64,000 bases of DNA, from positions 1,302,001 through 1,366,000 of the forward strand of contig NZ_OY762653.1 of assembly GCF_963666195.1 (NCBI RefSeq), given 5' to 3'. The notes under the pieces are model-generated. The model saw only the letters and a program-made list of their open reading frames with translations, was not told the DNA's origin and made no database searches. This document shows, piece after piece, positions 62,819 through 64,000 of the stretch. Position 1 is the stretch's first letter. The number at the start of each line of letters is the position of its first letter. Position numbers and translations under genes: made by a program. Source of the DNA: Trichococcus shcherbakoviae. GTDB lineage: Bacteria; Bacillota; Bacilli; Lactobacillales; Aerococcaceae.

Positions 62819-63676
62819 TTAAGCTTTGTTGCTTGAACCGAAAACTTGCATTCTTTCTTTAACGACAGCAACGATTGCTTCTTTACCAGGTCCGATAACT
62901 TTACGAGGATCGTAAACGTTAGCGTCTGTAGCTAATTTTTCTCTTACAGCAGCTGTAAAGACTTGTTGGCATTCAGTGTTCACGTTGATTTTTGAATGTC
63001 CGAACTCGATAGCTTTTTTGACTTGGTGTTCTGGAATTCCTGAACCACCGTGTAATACTAATGGTTTGTGAGTCAATTCAGAAATTTCTTTCATTTCGTC
63101 GAAACCAAGTACAGGTTCGCCAGAGTAAGGTCCGTGTACAGAACCTAAAGCAGCAGCCAATGCATCGATACCTGCCTCAGTTGTCATGCGTAAGCATTCA
63201 GCTGGGTTAGCGTATTGAATTCCGCCAGTGATTCCGTCTTCAGTTCCGCCGACAGTTCCAACTTCAGCTTCAACAGAAGCGCCTTTAGATTTAGCATATT
63301 CAACTACTAATTTAGTTTGAGCAATGTTTTCATCGATAGGGTAATGTGATTTGTCGATCATTACAGACGAGTAACCAGCATCGATAGCGGATTTGCAGCT
63401 TTCAAAGCTTGTACCGTGGTCAAGATGCAATGCTACAGGAACAGTGATGTCCATAGTTTCTAGTAAAGCATTAGTCATAGCTGCAACAACTAAATGTCCG
63501 CCCATGTATTTTGCTGCGCCTTCAGAAACACCCAAAATAACTGGAGATTTTTCTTCTTGTGCAGCTTGCAATACAGCTTGCGTCCATTCAAGGTTGTTGA
63601 TATTGAATTGTCCTACGGCATACTTTCCTTCTAACGCTTTGTTTAACATATCTGTCATACTTACTAAACGACTCAT
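62819..63676 (-). CDS. fba: Class II fructose-1,6-bisphosphate aldolase
   Basis: 285 residues. Fba splits fructose-1,6-bisphosphate into DHAP and GAP. HLDHG holds a zinc ligand and the catalytic Asp (residues 84-88). [26 protein letters not shown] and KINVNTE are conserved. AAGGAGG precedes ATG 63676; the open frame to 63724 lacks a site. The A/T-ending codon choice is typical of a highly expressed gene. Confidence 0.97.
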   Translation of the reverse strand: MSRLVSMTDMLNKALEGKYAVGQFNINNLEWTQAVLQAAQEEKSPVILGVSEGAAKYMGGHLVVAAMTNALLETMDITVPVALHLDHGTSFESCKSAIDAGYSSVMIDKSHYPIDENIAQTKLVVEYAKSKGASVEAEVGTVGGTEDGITGGIQYANPAECLRMTTEAGIDALAAALGSVHGPYSGEPVLGFDEMKEISELTHKPLVLHGGSGIPEHQVKKAIEFGHSKINVNTECQQVFTAAVREKLATDANVYDPRKVIGPGKEAIVAVVKERMQVFGSSNKA

Positions 63677-63819
63677 TCTTGTTGCCTCCTTGGAATCCAT
63701 TGGTCTATATTTCTTACAACACACCTATTTTAGCAGAAACTGAAAATATTTACTACCTTTTCAGTCAAACCTGCTCATTAAAATACAATATCAGTCAAAT
63801 CGGGAGAGGAATGTCCCGC

Positions 63820-64000
63820 TTATTTGCCTGCGTTTTCCAAAGAAGCAGCGATAAAGCCGTCAAAGATCGGCTGCGGTCTGTTCGGGCGTGAGATGAACTC
63901 AGGATGGAACTGGGCAGCAATATAGAACGGATGGTTTTTCAATTCCACAATTTCCACCAAGCGTTGATCCGGGGATACGCCTGAGAAGACCATGCCTTTT
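63820..64000 (-). CDS. pyrG: CTP synthase PyrG, C-terminal end (partial)
   Basis: The last 60 residues of a glutamine amidotransferase domain: [31 protein letters not shown] with a His-x-Glu catalytic pair, and [14 protein letters not shown]. This is the end of CTP synthase, which makes CTP from UTP. The gene runs out of the window. pyrG next to fba, murA and rho is an order seen in many Firmicutes. A GC hairpin (CGGGA/TCCCG, about 63800-63818) follows the stop. Confidence 0.93.
   Translation of the reverse strand, partial: KGMVFSGVSPDQRLVEIVELKNHPFYIAAQFHPEFISRPNRPQPIFDGFIAASLENAGK

Overview
The window reads as the chromosome of a Gram-positive member of the Lactobacillales. The best guess is the Carnobacteriaceae, possibly near Trichococcus. 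This rests on gene content and moderate GC, not on any search. Supporting signs are a complete walRK-yycHI module, the CbpA c-di-AMP CBS protein, KtrAB, a preQ1-I riboswitch in front of queT, an RlmH/HtrA neighbourhood, FabV, and strong AGGAGG-type ribosome binding sites throughout. No rRNA, tRNA or CRISPR array was seen.

Layout. 1-11.7 kb is mixed housekeeping and accessory sequence: a membrane-protein tail, truA, an rluF-like pseudouridine synthase, fabV, an AIM24 protein, a kdgT-type permease with an M20 amidohydrolase, a DUF59 protein, ilvD, a rifampin ADP-ribosyltransferase fused to a helical N-terminus, and an AlkD-like glycosylase. 11.8-24.4 kb is the accessory zone: an IS1380 remnant, a decayed IS630 that cuts a TetR gene, a headless methyltransferase, an intact two-ATPase ABC exporter with its divergent TetR regulator, a small island (Mor-like activator, membrane protein, zinc-ribbon miniprotein, DUF960, RadC-like protein) and a full IS5/IS1182-type element inserted just upstream of that island. 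24.7-28.5 kb holds an EcsC protein, rlmH and ktrBA.

From 29 kb to the end nearly all genes lie on the minus strand and are core functions: htrA, walJ, a pyruvate-kinase-like protein, a DUF2207 protein, yycI, yycH, walK, walR, an L,D-transpeptidase, trmR, a CNNM/CorC-like transporter, cbpA (plus strand), a metallo-beta-lactamase-fold hydrolase, queT, alr, acpS, cshA, murF, ddl, htpX, lemA, a SUKH protein (plus strand), a multi-domain DUF1801 protein, rpmE2, a thioredoxin-like protein, rho, murA, fba and the tail of pyrG. Cell-wall control (WalRK, YycHI, MurA, MurF, Ddl, Alr, L,D-transpeptidase) and potassium/c-di-AMP physiology (KtrAB, CbpA) stand out.

The most unusual signals are outside genes. 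(1) Six intergenic arrays of degenerate palindromic units share a period of about 50-52 bp although their sequences differ. (2) A dense cluster of DnaA boxes lies between the convergent ktrA and htrA. (3) A promoter-like palindromic repeat occurs three times in the accessory zone, two copies touching IS ends. (4) Three WalR-type half-sites at exact 11-bp spacing lie downstream of the L,D-transpeptidase promoter.
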